Shown piece after piece: positions 16,803-26,794 of a stretch of 64,000 nucleotides of DNA (position 1 is the first letter of the stretch; each line of letters opens with the position of its first letter). The DNA is from Pelotomaculum isophthalicicum JI (GTDB lineage: Bacteria > Bacillota > Desulfotomaculia > Desulfotomaculales > Pelotomaculaceae): assembly GCF_029478095.1 (NCBI RefSeq), contig NZ_JAKOAV010000007.1, positions 1 through 64,000 on the forward strand, given 5' to 3'. The notes beneath the pieces were generated by a model. The model saw only the letters and a program-made list of their open reading frames with translations, searched no databases and had not been told where the DNA came from. Position numbers and translations under genes: made by a program.

Positions 16803-17401
16803 GCCGACAAGATATCCGTAAAAAAGTGTGGGAATGTGCAAGTCAACTAATTGAGGAAAAAGGATATGCAAGCCCGGTTGATCTCTTAGTAAAAATGGGA
16901 CGGTTAAAACCGAAGAGAGTGAAACCGGTGAAATTACAGGATATAATTGACGAGATGGAAATGCAGATGGATGAATGCCATAAATACCTTAATACTGAGA
17001 CCGGTGAAATAATTACTGTCAGTTCTGAAGAACTCGGAATTGCCGAAGAATCAGAAGAAGATGATGATTTTTCAGAGTACCCCGACTGGCAGAGGGACTC
17101 TGTTGATCAAGCCTTGGATGTAGTAATGAACTGGGGCAATGGCAAATATATTGAGTTGCCGGACAAGTGGGATATACATGAATACAGCATCATAGAAGCT
17201 TTCTGCGGTTCTGTGAGTAATGACAGAATCAGTAATGCGCTTTATTCTGCTATTCAAGGGCGCGGCGCGTTCCGAAGGTTTAAAGACGCAATCCGCAGAT
17301 ACGACATTGAAGATTCCTGGTACAAATTCAGGGATGAAGCATTTAAAAAATTAGCTGTTGAATGGTGTGAAGAAAATAATATTCCCAATGTAGAAACTTG
17401 A
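16799..17401 (+). CDS. UPF0158 family protein
   Basis: A 200-residue protein with a short N-terminal helical part (VWECASQLIEEKGYASPVDLLVKMG), an acidic linker, and a C-terminal UPF0158 domain (GRGAFRRFKDAI, WYKFRDEAFKKLAVEWCEENNI). The start is the ATGA overlap with the SEC-C gene. UPF0158 proteins are uncharacterised. Pairing with a SEC-C/zinc-ribbon protein suggests a joint, unknown function. Confidence 0.8.
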   Translation: MSRQDIRKKVWECASQLIEEKGYASPVDLLVKMGRLKPKRVKPVKLQDIIDEMEMQMDECHKYLNTETGEIITVSSEELGIAEESEEDDDFSEYPDWQRDSVDQALDVVMNWGNGKYIELPDKWDIHEYSIIEAFCGSVSNDRISNALYSAIQGRGAFRRFKDAIRRYDIEDSWYKFRDEAFKKLAVEWCEENNIPNVET

Positions 17402-17513
17402 TACCATTAAATGTAACTTAAGAAGATAAAATAGCAAACTGCTTAGGAGCAACTGTGTCAATACAACGTAATACTTTTTTAAGGTATTATGACTCATTTG
17501 TTCTATTGCCTAT

Positions 17514-18110
17514 CTATGATAATAGCATCTCATAAACCTTTTTATTTTCAGCGTTTATCCGTTCGAATTGTTTATTTTGCAGTTCTTTTTCTTCCTCTGT
17601 GCGTTCATCTACGTATCCAATATCTTTACAAACCTCATCCCAAGAAACAAATTCCGCTGTGCCATTTTCTATTTCCTTGCTGCGTTCCTTCAATATATTA
17701 ATTTCATTTTTAATATTTGCCTCGACATCAGCAGCATCATAACCCAAAAAAGTAAGCTCGTACAGGGAATGTGCCACAACAACCGCCGCACTATATGCTT
17801 CAACGCATTTTTCTATAACCTCGAAGGATAGCAATTCGCTCCACGGTAATAGCTCCAATGCATAATGTTCATTATCGCCAGGCTTAATTCCGAATACATC
17901 ATAGGTATAAGTACCGGGTTCTAACCCGTCTTCAATCCTTGCTACAGCCAAGCGCATTCCGTAGTGATTTGGCTCAGGCATTAATGACTTTAGTTGATTG
18001 AAAACCTTAAAGTACGCTTCAAATGCTTCATCAATCATACTATATTCTTTTTCAAGCTCTGTCCAAACGTCATCAAATACAACTGTTTTCAATAATTCCA
18101 TAAAGGTCAA
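17514..18110 (-). CDS. DUF6557-like hypothetical protein
   Basis: A 198-residue acidic soluble protein, transcribed towards the SEC-C/UPF0158 pair. The TTG at 18110 is chosen because AAGGAG at 18124-18119 is eight bases upstream and gives the N-terminus MTFMELLKTVVFDDVW, matching the family pattern. A GTG at 18119 overlaps the ribosome site and is unlikely. Central blocks AVARIEDG, YDVFGIKPGDNEHYALELLPWSELLSFEV are characteristic of a group of small clostridial proteins. Role unknown. Family naming is from memory and only moderately sure. Confidence 0.55.
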   Translation of the reverse strand: MTFMELLKTVVFDDVWTELEKEYSMIDEAFEAYFKVFNQLKSLMPEPNHYGMRLAVARIEDGLEPGTYTYDVFGIKPGDNEHYALELLPWSELLSFEVIEKCVEAYSAAVVVAHSLYELTFLGYDAADVEANIKNEINILKERSKEIENGTAEFVSWDEVCKDIGYVDERTEEEKELQNKQFERINAENKKVYEMLLS

Positions 18111-18216
18111 AAAAATCACTCCTTAAGCTAACCACTTTGATTATACATCATACAAATCTTCATGTAACGTTAGAAAAATTATGACGCTCACAACCCGATA
18201 AATTAGAGGAAGAAAC

Positions 18217-18430
18217 ATGGCGAGTACGATATTTTTCGGTGTCCGGGCAAAGTTGCTGCCGCTTTATGAACAGCTTCGCGGCATGGCGATGGAAAAACTC
18301 GGCGCGTTTGACGAGCATGAGACATCGAGCGCAATGCTGTGGAGACATCACTCCGCTTTTGCCGAGATAAGTGCCAAAAAGGGATTCGTGATGAGAGCCT
18401 TCTGGATTCGGCACCATTTTAATGAGCACA
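18217..18430 (+). pseudogene. Possible DUF5655-like remnant
   Basis: The first 70 or so codons from the ATG at 18217 read STIFFGVRAKLLPLYEQL, then HSAFAEISAKKGFVMRAFW, similar in order to the DUF5655 pattern (FF-GK-EALPLYE, then a K--FAEI block). After about 18430 the frame runs into hairpin and AT-rich sequence and has no family features. The ORF continues to 18627 but that part looks non-coding. Truncated or decayed. Confidence 0.35.
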
Positions 18431-18466
18431 TTACCGCCAGAAGGCGGTTATTTGCTTTTAAAAGAA

Positions 18467-18502
18467 AAAGCGGTCTTCGGTTAGGTAAACGGAGACCGCT
18501 TT
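18467..18502 (+). terminator. Stem-loop before the pfp remnant
   Basis: AAAGCGGTCT (18467-18476) pairs with AGACCGCTTT (18493-18502), with a further TCGG / CGG pairing inward. Only a short TTGTTAT follows, so termination would be weak. A smaller ACCGCC / GGCGGT hairpin lies just upstream at 18433-18448. Confidence 0.4.
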
Positions 18503-18632
18503 GTTATCGCCCTGGCCGCTTACCATGTTGTTATCTGGTTGTTTACGTGATGTGCCTCGACTTCAATAACACTATTTATCGCAAAAGCATACTTTTATTA
18601 GTATATAAAATTAAAAAAAAAGGATGAACCGG

Positions 18633-19439
18633 ATGGACTTGGCTGGTAAAGTTGTGGTCGCGCAGGGCGGTGGACCGACAGCTGTAATCAATCAGTCACT
18701 GGCTGGTGTGGTCTTGGAGTCCCGAAAATTTCCTCAGGTGTCAAGGGTTTACGGAGCGATTAATGGTGTGGAAGGCATTGTTAATGAAAATTTTATTGAT
18801 TTAACCCAGGAAACAACCAATAACCTGGAGCAAGTGGCCAAAACACCCTCATCTGCTCTTTTATCAACAAGGGTAAAGCCCGACGAACAATACTGCAAGG
18901 AGATTTTTAAGGTTTTAGAGGCGCATGATGTCCGTTATTTCTTTTATATTGGCGGTAATGACTCAGCTGAAACACTTCGGATTGTTAATAAGTATGCTAA
19001 GCAGTCAAAATATGAATTTAGAGCAATTCATATCCCGAAAACAATTGATAATGATTTGATTTTAAATGACCATACACCGGGCTATGGTTCCGCGGCAAGG
19101 TTTGTGGCGCAGACCTTTATGGGTATTAACCTTGACAACAGGGCGCTGGCGGGTGTGCATATCGGGGTTTTAATGGGCAGGCATGCGGGGTTTTTAACAG
19201 CTGCCTCTTCAATTTCGCAAAAGTACTGTGACGATGGACCACATCTTATTGATTATAAACTAACTCCGCTGGAGGATGTAGCCAACAAGACCAGACATAT
19301 GCCGGATGAATTCATTAATGCGGCAGGCAACCACGTGACAGACGCTTTTAAATACTACGTGACACCGTTGCTCGGCACAGGACTGCGGTCGACGCACAGG
19401 CTCAGAGCGCCGCGAGTGCCAAAGATTCTCACCAAATAA
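18633..19439 (+). pseudogene. pfp: Internally deleted pyrophosphate-type 6-phosphofructokinase
   Basis: The frame from the ATG at 18633 (AAGG nine bases upstream) begins as a PPi-dependent phosphofructokinase: AQGGGPTAVINQSLAG, FYIGGNDSAET, HIPKTIDNDL, TPGYGSAARFVAQTF, MGRHAGFLTAAS. After YCDDGPHLIDY it jumps to the C-terminal block PLEDVANKTRHMPDEFIN and the natural end RAPRVPKILTK. About 130-140 residues in the middle of the usual 400-420 are missing, removing part of the active-site cleft, although the frame is kept. It is probably inactive. It sits beside fba, fbp and pgi, so an intact copy elsewhere is expected if glycolysis runs. Confidence 0.8.
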
Positions 19440-19447
19440 ACCAATAG

Positions 19448-19490
19448 AAGGGATTGGGCTGTTCAGCTCAATCCCTTGATTTTATTTATT
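19448..19490. terminator. Intrinsic terminator between convergent pfp and fba
   Basis: AAGGGATTG (19448-19456) and CAATCCCTT (19469-19477) form the stem, extended inward by GCT / AGC, followed by GATTTTATTTATT. It lies between two converging genes and may work in both directions. Confidence 0.75.
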
Positions 19491-19559
19491 GACAGAACCG
19501 TCAACTTATTTTCGATGAACTTACTATACTCCTGAGCATTGTTTCCAGATGATTATTGC

Positions 19560-20486
19560 TTAGAGCTGGTTGCTGCAGTTTAAGACGTTCCTGATCTTGT
19601 GCTTGACCATGCTTTTAATGGCCCCCCTGGCTGGTTTGAGATACTGGCGGGGGTCAAAATCAGCGGGGTTGTTAGCAAAATGCTCCCGGATGGTAGCCGT
19701 CATGGCCAGGCGGAGATCGGTATCAATATTTATTTTGCATACCCCCATTGTTCCGGCCTTGCGAAGCATCTCTTCGGGAACACCCTGGGCACCCTTGATC
19801 TCTCCCCCGTATTGATTGCATTTGGCCACAAACTCCGGTAGCACGGTGGAGGCGCCATGCAAAACCAGGGGATAACCGGGCAGGAGAGATGCTATTTTTC
19901 CCAGGCGGGCGAAATCAAGCTTGGCTTCCCCCTTGAACTTATAGGCTCCGTGACTGGTGCCAATCGCGATCGCCAGGGAATCACAACCTGTTTTTTGGAC
20001 AAATTCGACGGCCTGGTCAGGATCGGTGTAGCTGGAATCCGCGGCACTGACCTTCACATCATCCTCGACACCGGCCAGCCGCCCCAACTCGGCTTCCACC
20101 GTTACACCCTTGGCATGGGCATACTCTACGACCTTTTTAGTCAAGGCAATATTTTCGGCAAAAGGCAGCTTTGAGCCATCGATCATCACCGAGGTAAAAC
20201 CACCGTCAACACAGGACTTGCAAATCTCGAAATCCTCCCCGTGGTCCAGGTGCAGGCAAATTGACAAACCGCTGTCCTCTACGGCAGCCTCAACCAGTTT
20301 CATCAAGTAAATATGTTTGGCGTATTTCCGTGCCCCCGCCGAAACCTGCAAAATCAAAGGGGCTTGTTCTTCCTTGGCCGCATCAACAATTCCCTGGATA
20401 ATTTCCATGTTGTTGACATTAAACGCTCCGACGGCACATTTCCCATAAACTTTTTTAAACATTTCAGTTGAAGTTACCAGTGGCAT
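19560..20486 (-). CDS. fba: Class II fructose-bisphosphate aldolase
   Basis: A 308-residue class II (zinc-dependent) aldolase, which cleaves fructose 1,6-bisphosphate to glyceraldehyde 3-phosphate and dihydroxyacetone phosphate, reversibly. The start MPLVTSTEMFKKVY at 20486 follows GGGAGGG; an ATG upstream at 20513 lacks one. Zinc and active-site motifs are present: CLHLDHGEDFE (about residue 75-85), VMIDGSKLPFAENI, EAELGRLAGVEDD, IAIGTSHGAYKF, VLHGASTV, INIDTDLRLA. Length is normal. It is divergent from fbp, whose product works next in gluconeogenesis. Confidence 0.95.
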   Translation of the reverse strand: MPLVTSTEMFKKVYGKCAVGAFNVNNMEIIQGIVDAAKEEQAPLILQVSAGARKYAKHIYLMKLVEAAVEDSGLSICLHLDHGEDFEICKSCVDGGFTSVMIDGSKLPFAENIALTKKVVEYAHAKGVTVEAELGRLAGVEDDVKVSAADSSYTDPDQAVEFVQKTGCDSLAIAIGTSHGAYKFKGEAKLDFARLGKIASLLPGYPLVLHGASTVLPEFVAKCNQYGGEIKGAQGVPEEMLRKAGTMGVCKINIDTDLRLAMTATIREHFANNPADFDPRQYLKPARGAIKSMVKHKIRNVLNCSNQL

Positions 20487-20737
20487 ATTTTTCCCTCCCT
20501 TTTTGGTGTGCATATTCTTATTTAAGAAACTCTTCTATATTGTTCCAAGGTTATCCTCTAATATTTCGTGATTTTGTTAATTATGAAATATATTCTTTAG
20601 CTGATAATCCTTAAAGGAAGATGAAGATTTTAAGAGAATAGTTATTTGTAAGACTATGCCTTACCGAATACCTAGGCGAAAATAATGGCAATGGGTTTCG
20701 TCTTTCAAGTATAACTTATATTATGGAGGGTTGTGCT

Positions 20738-22711
20738 TTGGATAATTTTACCACAAAAGAGCTGATGGAGCAGCAGGATTATCTCGAGCTCCTGTCTCAA
20801 AAATTTCCCACTATATCACAGGCGGCATCCGAGGTCATCAACCTCAAATCCATTTTGAATCTTCCCAAAGGCACCGAGCACTTCCTTACCGATCTTCATG
20901 GAGAATATGAAGCCTTTAACCATGTGATGAAAAATGCCTCGGGCGTTGTAAAAAGAAAAATCTATGATGTGCTGGGAAAGACACTTTCTAGAAATGATAT
21001 CAATGAGCTTGCATCACTCATCTATTACCCTGAAGATAAGCTTCACCTGGTCAAAGAGAGGGAGGCTAACCTTTCCGACTGGTATGAGGTCACCATTTAC
21101 AGGTTGATCCAGGTGTGCAGGGACACTTCGTCAAAATATACCCGTTCCAAGGTCAGAAAAGCGCTTCCTCCGGATTTTGCCTACATCATCGAGGAACTGC
21201 TCCATGAGGATGAGTACAGGTTCAACAAAAAAGAATACTACAATAAAATCATCGATACTATTGTTGGGCTGGATATGGCAGACGACTTTATTATCAGTAT
21301 CTCCACCGTGATCCAGAGACTCACCATCGATCATCTGCATATAATCGGTGACGTTTACGACAGAGGACCAGGACCTCATTTCATCATGGATACCCTGATA
21401 AAACATCATTCCGTGGATATACAGTGGGGAAACCACGACATTCTCTGGATGGGCGCAGCTGCAGGCAACCGCTCCTGCATTGCCAACGTTGTCCGTATCT
21501 GCCTGAGATACGCCAACATGGATATCTTGGAAGAAGGCTATGGGATCAATCTATTTCCCCTGGCTACATTTGCCATGACCGCCTATAAGGACGATGAATG
21601 CAGCAAATTTAAACCTAAAATGAGCTCCAGCGATATCGTGCCGGATTCGAGTATTGATCTTCTTGCCAAAATGCATAAGGCGATCGCTATGATCCAGTTC
21701 AAACTCGAGCATGAGCTTATATTAAACCACCCTGACTATGATATGAATGATCGGTTGCTTCTGGATAAAATCAATTATGAGGAACACACCATCAACGTCG
21801 GAGGCGTAGTATACAAACTGAATGACCAGACCTTCCCGACCATCGACCCCAAAGAGCCCTGGAAGCTGACCGAAGAAGAAAAATCAGTGATCGACAAGCT
21901 CCGTTATACATTTCTGAAAAGTGAAAAGCTCCAAAAGCATATCCGGTTCATGTTCGCCAAAGGCAGCATGTACCTAAAATACAACTCCAACCTGTTGTTC
22001 CATGCATCCATTCCCATGAATTCCGACGGGACCTTTAAGAAGATAAAACTCAACGGTGTGGAATGTTCAGGCAAGTATCTGCTGGACAATTTGGAGCAAT
22101 GGTCCCGGGAAGCCTATTTCGGCAGAGAAAACAAGGACAACTCTACAGACATTCTTTGGTATCTATGGTGCCACCAGGATTCCCCGCTGTTCGGCAAGGA
22201 CAAGATGGCAACTTTGGAAAGATATTTCATTGATGACAAAACTCCACACAAGGAACACTATACCCCCTATTATACTTTGGTCAATGATGAAAAGACCGCA
22301 AGGATGATTCTTGCGGAGTTTGGGCTTGATCCGAAGAAGGGACATATCATTAATGGACATGTGCCTGTAAAGACTAGAAAAGGGGAGAGTCCAATAAAGG
22401 CTAACGGTAAGCTACTGGTTATTGACGGCGGATTTGCGAAAGCCTATCAAAGCCAAACAGGTATCGCCGGTTATACTCTGATCTATAATTCCTACGGTCT
22501 GATGCTGGCAAGCCATGAGCCTTTCGAGTCCGTAGAAAAATCGGTAAACGAAGGAATGGATATCCACTCTACATTAAGCGTTGTTGAGAAGGTTGTTGAC
22601 CGGAAGAAGATATCTGATACCGATAATGGCCAGAAGCTGAAAAAGCAAATCTATTATCTTGAGATGCTCTTAAGCGCTTTCCGTACAGGTGTTATCAAAG
22701 AAAAATTATAG
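20738..22711 (+). CDS. fbp: Class III fructose-1,6-bisphosphatase
   Basis: A 657-residue Firmicute-type (class III) FBPase, of metallophosphatase fold and unrelated to E. coli Fbp. It hydrolyses fructose 1,6-bisphosphate to fructose 6-phosphate in gluconeogenesis. TTG at 20738 is chosen since GGAGGG (20725-20730) is seven bases upstream; the ATG at 20723 overlaps that site. Metal-binding motifs include [14 protein letters not shown] (about residue 53-66), [34 protein letters not shown] and [12 protein letters not shown]. Length matches the family. Neighbours fba and pgi fit the same pathway. Confidence 0.95.
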   Translation: MDNFTTKELMEQQDYLELLSQKFPTISQAASEVINLKSILNLPKGTEHFLTDLHGEYEAFNHVMKNASGVVKRKIYDVLGKTLSRNDINELASLIYYPEDKLHLVKEREANLSDWYEVTIYRLIQVCRDTSSKYTRSKVRKALPPDFAYIIEELLHEDEYRFNKKEYYNKIIDTIVGLDMADDFIISISTVIQRLTIDHLHIIGDVYDRGPGPHFIMDTLIKHHSVDIQWGNHDILWMGAAAGNRSCIANVVRICLRYANMDILEEGYGINLFPLATFAMTAYKDDECSKFKPKMSSSDIVPDSSIDLLAKMHKAIAMIQFKLEHELILNHPDYDMNDRLLLDKINYEEHTINVGGVVYKLNDQTFPTIDPKEPWKLTEEEKSVIDKLRYTFLKSEKLQKHIRFMFAKGSMYLKYNSNLLFHASIPMNSDGTFKKIKLNGVECSGKYLLDNLEQWSREAYFGRENKDNSTDILWYLWCHQDSPLFGKDKMATLERYFIDDKTPHKEHYTPYYTLVNDEKTARMILAEFGLDPKKGHIINGHVPVKTRKGESPIKANGKLLVIDGGFAKAYQSQTGIAGYTLIYNSYGLMLASHEPFESVEKSVNEGMDIHSTLSVVEKVVDRKKISDTDNGQKLKKQIYYLEMLLSAFRTGVIKEKL

Positions 22712-22805
22712 CCGGATTAACCATTTGTTATCATATCGTTCCAATATGACCTCCAACACCCCTTCTAAAAGAAAACCATTTGATGTTTAGTGTTCGAATA
22801 CAGGG

Positions 22806-23240
22806 AATAAATCATTAGTAGAACTTCTGGATGAAGGTTTCGTTACAAATAAGGTACATCATCAGGAAAGCTCTCCCTCCAAAAAGATTTATACAATCAC
22901 CAAAGAAGGATTGGCCGAATTGAAAGAATGGGTGCTTTCTTCTCCGGAACCTCCTGAATTAAAGAATCCATTTCTTATTCAGCTTGCTTGGGCGGATCAG
23001 CTTCAGACAGACGAATTAAACACTCTGCTATCCGGATATGAAAACCGAATCCGGATGCAAATCTTACTAGAAAAAGAAAAACAACTCAGGGGCTCTTTTT
23101 CTCCGGCCAGGACTGCCCGGGAAATCTATTTATGGGACATGATTTACGAAAATATCATTTCATCCTACGAAAATGAATTAACCTGGCTTGAAAAAATACG
23201 CAAGGAGATCAGCACTGAACACAGGGAGGAGACAAATAAA
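22806..23240 (+). pseudogene. N-terminally truncated PadR-family regulator
   Basis: From about 22806 the frame reads SLVELLDEGFVTNKV, IYTITKEGLAELKEW, which is the second half of a PadR winged-helix domain, then the usual C-terminal helical part ending WLEKIRKEIS. The first helices of the DNA-binding domain and a start codon are absent, so the regulator is cut at its 5' end. The frame continues without a stop into the DUF4180 gene at 23241. PadR and DUF4180 are either neighbours or fused in related genomes. Confidence 0.65.
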
Positions 23241-23600
23241 ATGAATTATACCGTCATTGAAAAGAACAACAATAAATATATTGAATGTTTTTCAACAGAG
23301 ACCCCGATTCGTAAGGAACAGGATGTGTTGGACCTGATTGCTGCTTGCGGTGAAAATAATACTAACCTCTTAATGCTGCATGCAGAAGCTTTAGCTACCG
23401 ACTTTTTTAAACTTAAAACAGGATTAGCCGGTATGATTTTGCAAAAGTTCGTAAACTATCACGTCAGGACTGCAATTATTTTACAGGAAGGCTTTAAAAT
23501 TACCGGTAAATTCAAAGAATTACTAGCTGAATCCAAGAAAGGCAATGACTTCAGAGTGTTTAACAACACTAGAGATGCTGAAAATTGGTTAATAAACTAA
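23241..23600 (+). CDS. DUF4180 domain protein
   Basis: A 119-residue domain beginning at the ATG at 23241 with its own GGGAGGAG ribosome site, so it could still be made although the PadR part before it is broken. The sequence YIECFSTETPIRKEQDVLDLIAAC, ALATDFFKLKTGLAGMILQKF, and the C-terminal FNNTRDAENWLI identify DUF4180. Function unknown; it typically accompanies PadR regulators, possibly as the ligand-sensing part. It is in frame with the upstream remnant, so it may also represent the end of a fusion protein. Confidence 0.7.
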   Translation: MNYTVIEKNNNKYIECFSTETPIRKEQDVLDLIAACGENNTNLLMLHAEALATDFFKLKTGLAGMILQKFVNYHVRTAIILQEGFKITGKFKELLAESKKGNDFRVFNNTRDAENWLIN

Positions 23601-23621
23601 TAATGAGTGGAGAATCGTACA

Positions 23622-23720
23622 ATGAAAACAAACCATGCTTTTAAGTCTCCGCAAGGGAAAGCTGCTGTTTTAGAATCTTATGATGCATTGCTTGAACATT
23701 GGACTTTGCAAGGGTTTTAG
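23622..23720 (+). pseudogene. N-terminal fragment of an alpha/beta hydrolase
   Basis: A 32-codon frame beginning HAFKSPQGKAAVLESYDALL matches the first residues of a family of alpha/beta hydrolases (FKS-EGK-AVL-SYDALLEHW). It stops at 23720 just where the conserved VPYEQ segment should begin. Nothing of the catalytic domain follows. It is preceded by a TGGAG site, so it is the stump of a gene that once followed the PadR/DUF4180 pair. Confidence 0.5.
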
Positions 23721-24044
23721 GGTAAAAGCACAAATTTCTTGACACTACCTGCAGACACCAAAGGCCACGACATAAAAACCTTTGGTGATACCACCGGCAA
23801 TACGCGAAAACATAACCGCTAATGTCAACCGTTGGCGACAAGGGAGGGGATTCTTTTTGTGTAACTCCTGTTGTTGGAATAAATAGTATAATATGGATTT
23901 TTGTATCTCATATGATATAATAAGTAGGATGTTTATGTACAGGAAGCAAGGGCAGGGTTTAAGGGTATTCTAAGTATTAGGTTGAAGAGCCGGGTATGGG
24001 TCTGGAGAAAATGTAAAAATGCTTTGGAATGGGTGGCGACAAAG
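23721..24044 (+). other. Spacer upstream of pgi
   Basis: A 9-bp inverted repeat CACCAAAGG (23756-23764) with CCTTTGGTG (23779-23787) lies in the first half. A consensus -10-like TATAAT is at 23887-23892 but no good -35 box is 17 bases away. The pgi reading frame is open from 23982, upstream of the likely start. Confidence 0.4.
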
Positions 24045-25361
24045 ATGCGGGATATAACTCTGGATTATTCAAATGTGTTGGACTTTATCAGTCAGCTGGA
24101 AATGGCACGATTGGAAGAAACGGTAAATCTATATCATCGAATGCTTCATAACGGAACTGGAGCAGGCAGCGATTTTTTGGGATGGCTGGACCTACCCAAC
24201 AGCTATGATCAGGAAGAGTTTGAAAGGGTTAAAGCTGCTGCGGAGGATATAAGAAAGAAAGCTGGAGTTTTTTTAGTCGTGGGGATAGGGGGATCCTACC
24301 TTGGAGCCAGGGCCGCTATCGAAATGTTAGGCCACTGCTTCTATAATGAAGTGCCTGGAGATAAAAGAAGGGGCCCTAAAATATATTTTGTAGGTCAAAA
24401 TGTCAGTTCCCTCTATATAAACAGTCTATTAGAAGTGATCGAGGGACAAGATATTTGTGTGAATGTTATCTCGAAGTCGGGGACAACTACGGAACCTGCC
24501 CTAGTGTTTAGGATACTAAAGGAATACATGGATAATAAATATGGTAGAGTTGAGGCCGGCAAAAGGATCTACGCCACCACGGATAAGAGTAAAGGCGCCC
24601 TGAGGTTACTATCGGAACAAGAAGGCTATGAGACTTTTGTAGTACCGGATAATATAGGTGGAAGGTATTCGGTGCTGACTTCCGTGGGGCTGCTGCCGAT
24701 GGCTGTGGCCGGAATAGATTTAAATGAAGTGATGCGGGGGGCTCAGGTCGCGGCAAAGGATCTCGGTGTGAGCAGCTTAAATGACAATATGTGCTATCAG
24801 TATGCCGCCCTTAGAAACATTTTATATGATAAAGGCAAAACCATAGAGGTCCTGGTAAATTACGAGTCCAGCCTATTTTACCTGGGTGAGTGGTTTAAAC
24901 AACTTTTTGGAGAGAGTGAAGGGAAGGATGGTAAAGGAATATTCCCTGCTTCTCTAAATTTCACCACAGACCTGCACTCAATGGGACAATACATACAGGA
25001 CGGGAGAAGAAACTTGTTTGAAACCGTCATAAATATCGAAAGCTCCCATAATGATATCGTTATAAAGAAAATTAAAGGAGATATGGATGGACTAAACTAT
25101 TTAGAAGGGAAAACTATTAGCTTTGTCAATAAGAAAGCAATGGAGGGGACTATAGCGGCCCATGTTGAGGGAGGAGTGCCCAACCTAATTATCAATGTTC
25201 CTGACATTGCGGCATATTACTTCGGGTATTTGGTATATTTCTTTGAAAAGGCCTGTGCAATGAGTGGGTACTTACTAGGAGTAAACCCCTTTAACCAACC
25301 CGGGGTGGAGGCCTACAAAAAGAACATGTTTAAGCTTTTAGGGAAGCCTAAAGGGGAATAG
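24045..25361 (+). CDS. pgi: Glucose-6-phosphate isomerase
   Basis: A 438-residue phosphoglucose isomerase that interconverts glucose 6-phosphate and fructose 6-phosphate. The open frame starts at 23982 but the family N-terminus ([14 protein letters not shown]) begins at the ATG at 24045, with GGGTGG some nine bases upstream. Motifs in order: [71 protein letters not shown] (Glu in the active site) and the C-terminal [12 protein letters not shown]. Complete. It closes the cluster pfp remnant-fba-fbp-pgi, which supplies hexose phosphate for gluconeogenesis and cell-wall sugars. Confidence 0.95.
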   Translation: MRDITLDYSNVLDFISQLEMARLEETVNLYHRMLHNGTGAGSDFLGWLDLPNSYDQEEFERVKAAAEDIRKKAGVFLVVGIGGSYLGARAAIEMLGHCFYNEVPGDKRRGPKIYFVGQNVSSLYINSLLEVIEGQDICVNVISKSGTTTEPALVFRILKEYMDNKYGRVEAGKRIYATTDKSKGALRLLSEQEGYETFVVPDNIGGRYSVLTSVGLLPMAVAGIDLNEVMRGAQVAAKDLGVSSLNDNMCYQYAALRNILYDKGKTIEVLVNYESSLFYLGEWFKQLFGESEGKDGKGIFPASLNFTTDLHSMGQYIQDGRRNLFETVINIESSHNDIVIKKIKGDMDGLNYLEGKTISFVNKKAMEGTIAAHVEGGVPNLIINVPDIAAYYFGYLVYFFEKACAMSGYLLGVNPFNQPGVEAYKKNMFKLLGKPKGE

Positions 25362-25677
25362 ATAAATAGAAAAAGAATTTCCATATACACAAACTTATGG
25401 ACCTGTTGGCAAAGTGTCCTTCTTTACCGCCTTACCATTTTGTTAATAAGTGGTAAGGTAGTAGTATTTGCCCTAATATATGGATGACTTCCTCGGAATG
25501 TTTATAATCATGATTTGTAAACCATATCATAAGTTTTTTTCTCCATAATTCCCTGCAAAACATTTATATATAATTTTACCAATATTGGAAAAACCTTCTC
25601 GCAATAAGAATTTTAATTTTGTTTACAAGGAATAAAACAGGGGGGTTGATAGTGCCGGTATAAGCTTATCCCGTCAT
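25362..25677. other. AT-rich spacer after pgi
   Basis: Only one clear structure: an 8-bp perfect inverted repeat CCTTACCA (25430-25437) / TGGTAAGG (25451-25458) without a T-run. No gene seen. Confidence 0.4.
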
Positions 25678-25728
25678 AAAATAAGGAAAGAGGAACAGAC
25701 AGACAGTATGTTTCTCTCTCCTTATTTT
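25678..25728. terminator. Bidirectional terminator pgi / LysM
   Basis: AAAATAAGG (25678-25686) pairs with CCTTATTTT (25720-25728), with partial GAGG / CTCT pairing inside. A/T tracts lie on both sides, suited to both converging transcripts. Confidence 0.65.
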
Positions 25729-25760
25729 AAACTGACATATGTTAGTGCTCTAAGGAATTA

Positions 25761-26138
25761 TCATTTGTGAGGGATATGAACTATTTGTCCGCGTCTGAGG
25801 TGCATGTGATCAATCCTTGGATTGTGACGTATAATTTCATTGACCGGTATATTGTACCGCCTCGACAGCACCCAGAGAGTTTCACCTTGGCTTATGGTAT
25901 GGTGGTAATAGCCTGTATACGGATAATAGGGCTGAGCAGGGTATTCTTCTGATGGTTCTACTATTGTTGTTGTAGTTGGGATACAAATTACTTGACCAAT
26001 CTGGAGGTTATTAGGATCAATGCCTGGATTTAGCGAAATAATAGCTGAAACACTAACACCGTACATTTGTGCCAATTTAGAGTAAGTGTCACCTGACCGG
26101 ATAACATACTGTTGACTTCCCAAAGGACAGCTTGCCAT
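25761..26138 (-). CDS. Small protein with two LysM domains
   Basis: A 125-residue protein made of two LysM peptidoglycan-binding repeats: residues about 10-53 (QYVIRSGDTYSKLAQMYGVS ending GQVICIP) and about 78-122 (HHTISQGETLWVLSRRYNIP ending GQIVHIP), joined by a Pro/Tyr-rich linker. No signal peptide is apparent. Two-LysM proteins of this kind are often spore coat or cortex-associated in sporulating Firmicutes (SafA-like), which would not need export. That role is inferred. It stands alone with a terminator downstream. Confidence 0.85.
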   Translation of the reverse strand: MASCPLGSQQYVIRSGDTYSKLAQMYGVSVSAIISLNPGIDPNNLQIGQVICIPTTTTIVEPSEEYPAQPYYPYTGYYHHTISQGETLWVLSRRYNIPVNEIIRHNPRIDHMHLRRGQIVHIPHK

Positions 26139-26260
26139 TTTATCACCATCTTTTTATTGATTATATATAATATGCCAATAAGTGGTTAGGGGTGAATAAA
26201 GTGACAAGTTTATCGATGTCACGAAGGATGAGTCATTATCTGAGATATTTAAGCTTAAGC

Positions 26261-26794
26261 TTAAGCATTTATCTTAGCCAAATGTTGGGCGATTTTGTCC
26301 TTGTGCAGTTTAACATAATTGCAACTTGGGGTTTTGCCACATTTCCAGCAGGACATGTCATATGCGGAATTTATAGTATGACATTCAGGACATGAGTAAT
26401 GTTCGATCATTTCCATATACCATTTTTCAAACCCCACTTCCTTGATGCGCTCCTGGGATTGCCAAATCTCTATTCGATGCGGCATTTGGGCCTGAAAAAT
26501 TTTCAATTCAGCACAAGGATATTCCGCACATTCACCGCAGAAGTCTATCCCTTTTTCAGTCGCGCACTGTGCCATTTTACAATTTTCTTTACAGTAAAAA
26601 CAACGTTTTTCCGACCGGCAGCCATGGCATTCTAATTCTCCAACCGGGCGTTGGAAACGTCCCGCAATTGTTTTTAGCCTTTCCGGATCTTCATTGGTTC
26701 CTATAAATGAGTTGCATGCGGGACAAAACAACCCGCAGACGGCTGCCAGCCGTTTGTCCGGCATAAGAAGGTTTCCCTTAGTTCTATTCATCAT
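26261..26794 (-). CDS. Cysteine-rich DUF3795 protein
   Basis: A 177-residue protein with the DUF3795 pattern: AVCGLFCPACN, CHGCRSEKRCFYCKENC, IDFCGECAEYPCAELK. A C-terminal zinc-ribbon-like CPECHTINSAYDMSCWKCGK is added. The many Cys pairs suggest metal binding. Its start overlaps the stop of the upstream DUF3795 gene by four bases (26791-26794), so the two are translationally coupled. Function unknown. It is the last gene of a likely operon that starts with an ECF sigma factor at 28146. Confidence 0.8.
   Translation of the reverse strand: MMNRTKGNLLMPDKRLAAVCGLFCPACNSFIGTNEDPERLKTIAGRFQRPVGELECHGCRSEKRCFYCKENCKMAQCATEKGIDFCGECAEYPCAELKIFQAQMPHRIEIWQSQERIKEVGFEKWYMEMIEHYSCPECHTINSAYDMSCWKCGKTPSCNYVKLHKDKIAQHLAKINA

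Noticed and set aside
26192-26395. A 67-codon plus-strand frame
   Set aside because: It is antisense to the DUF3795 gene and has no motif.
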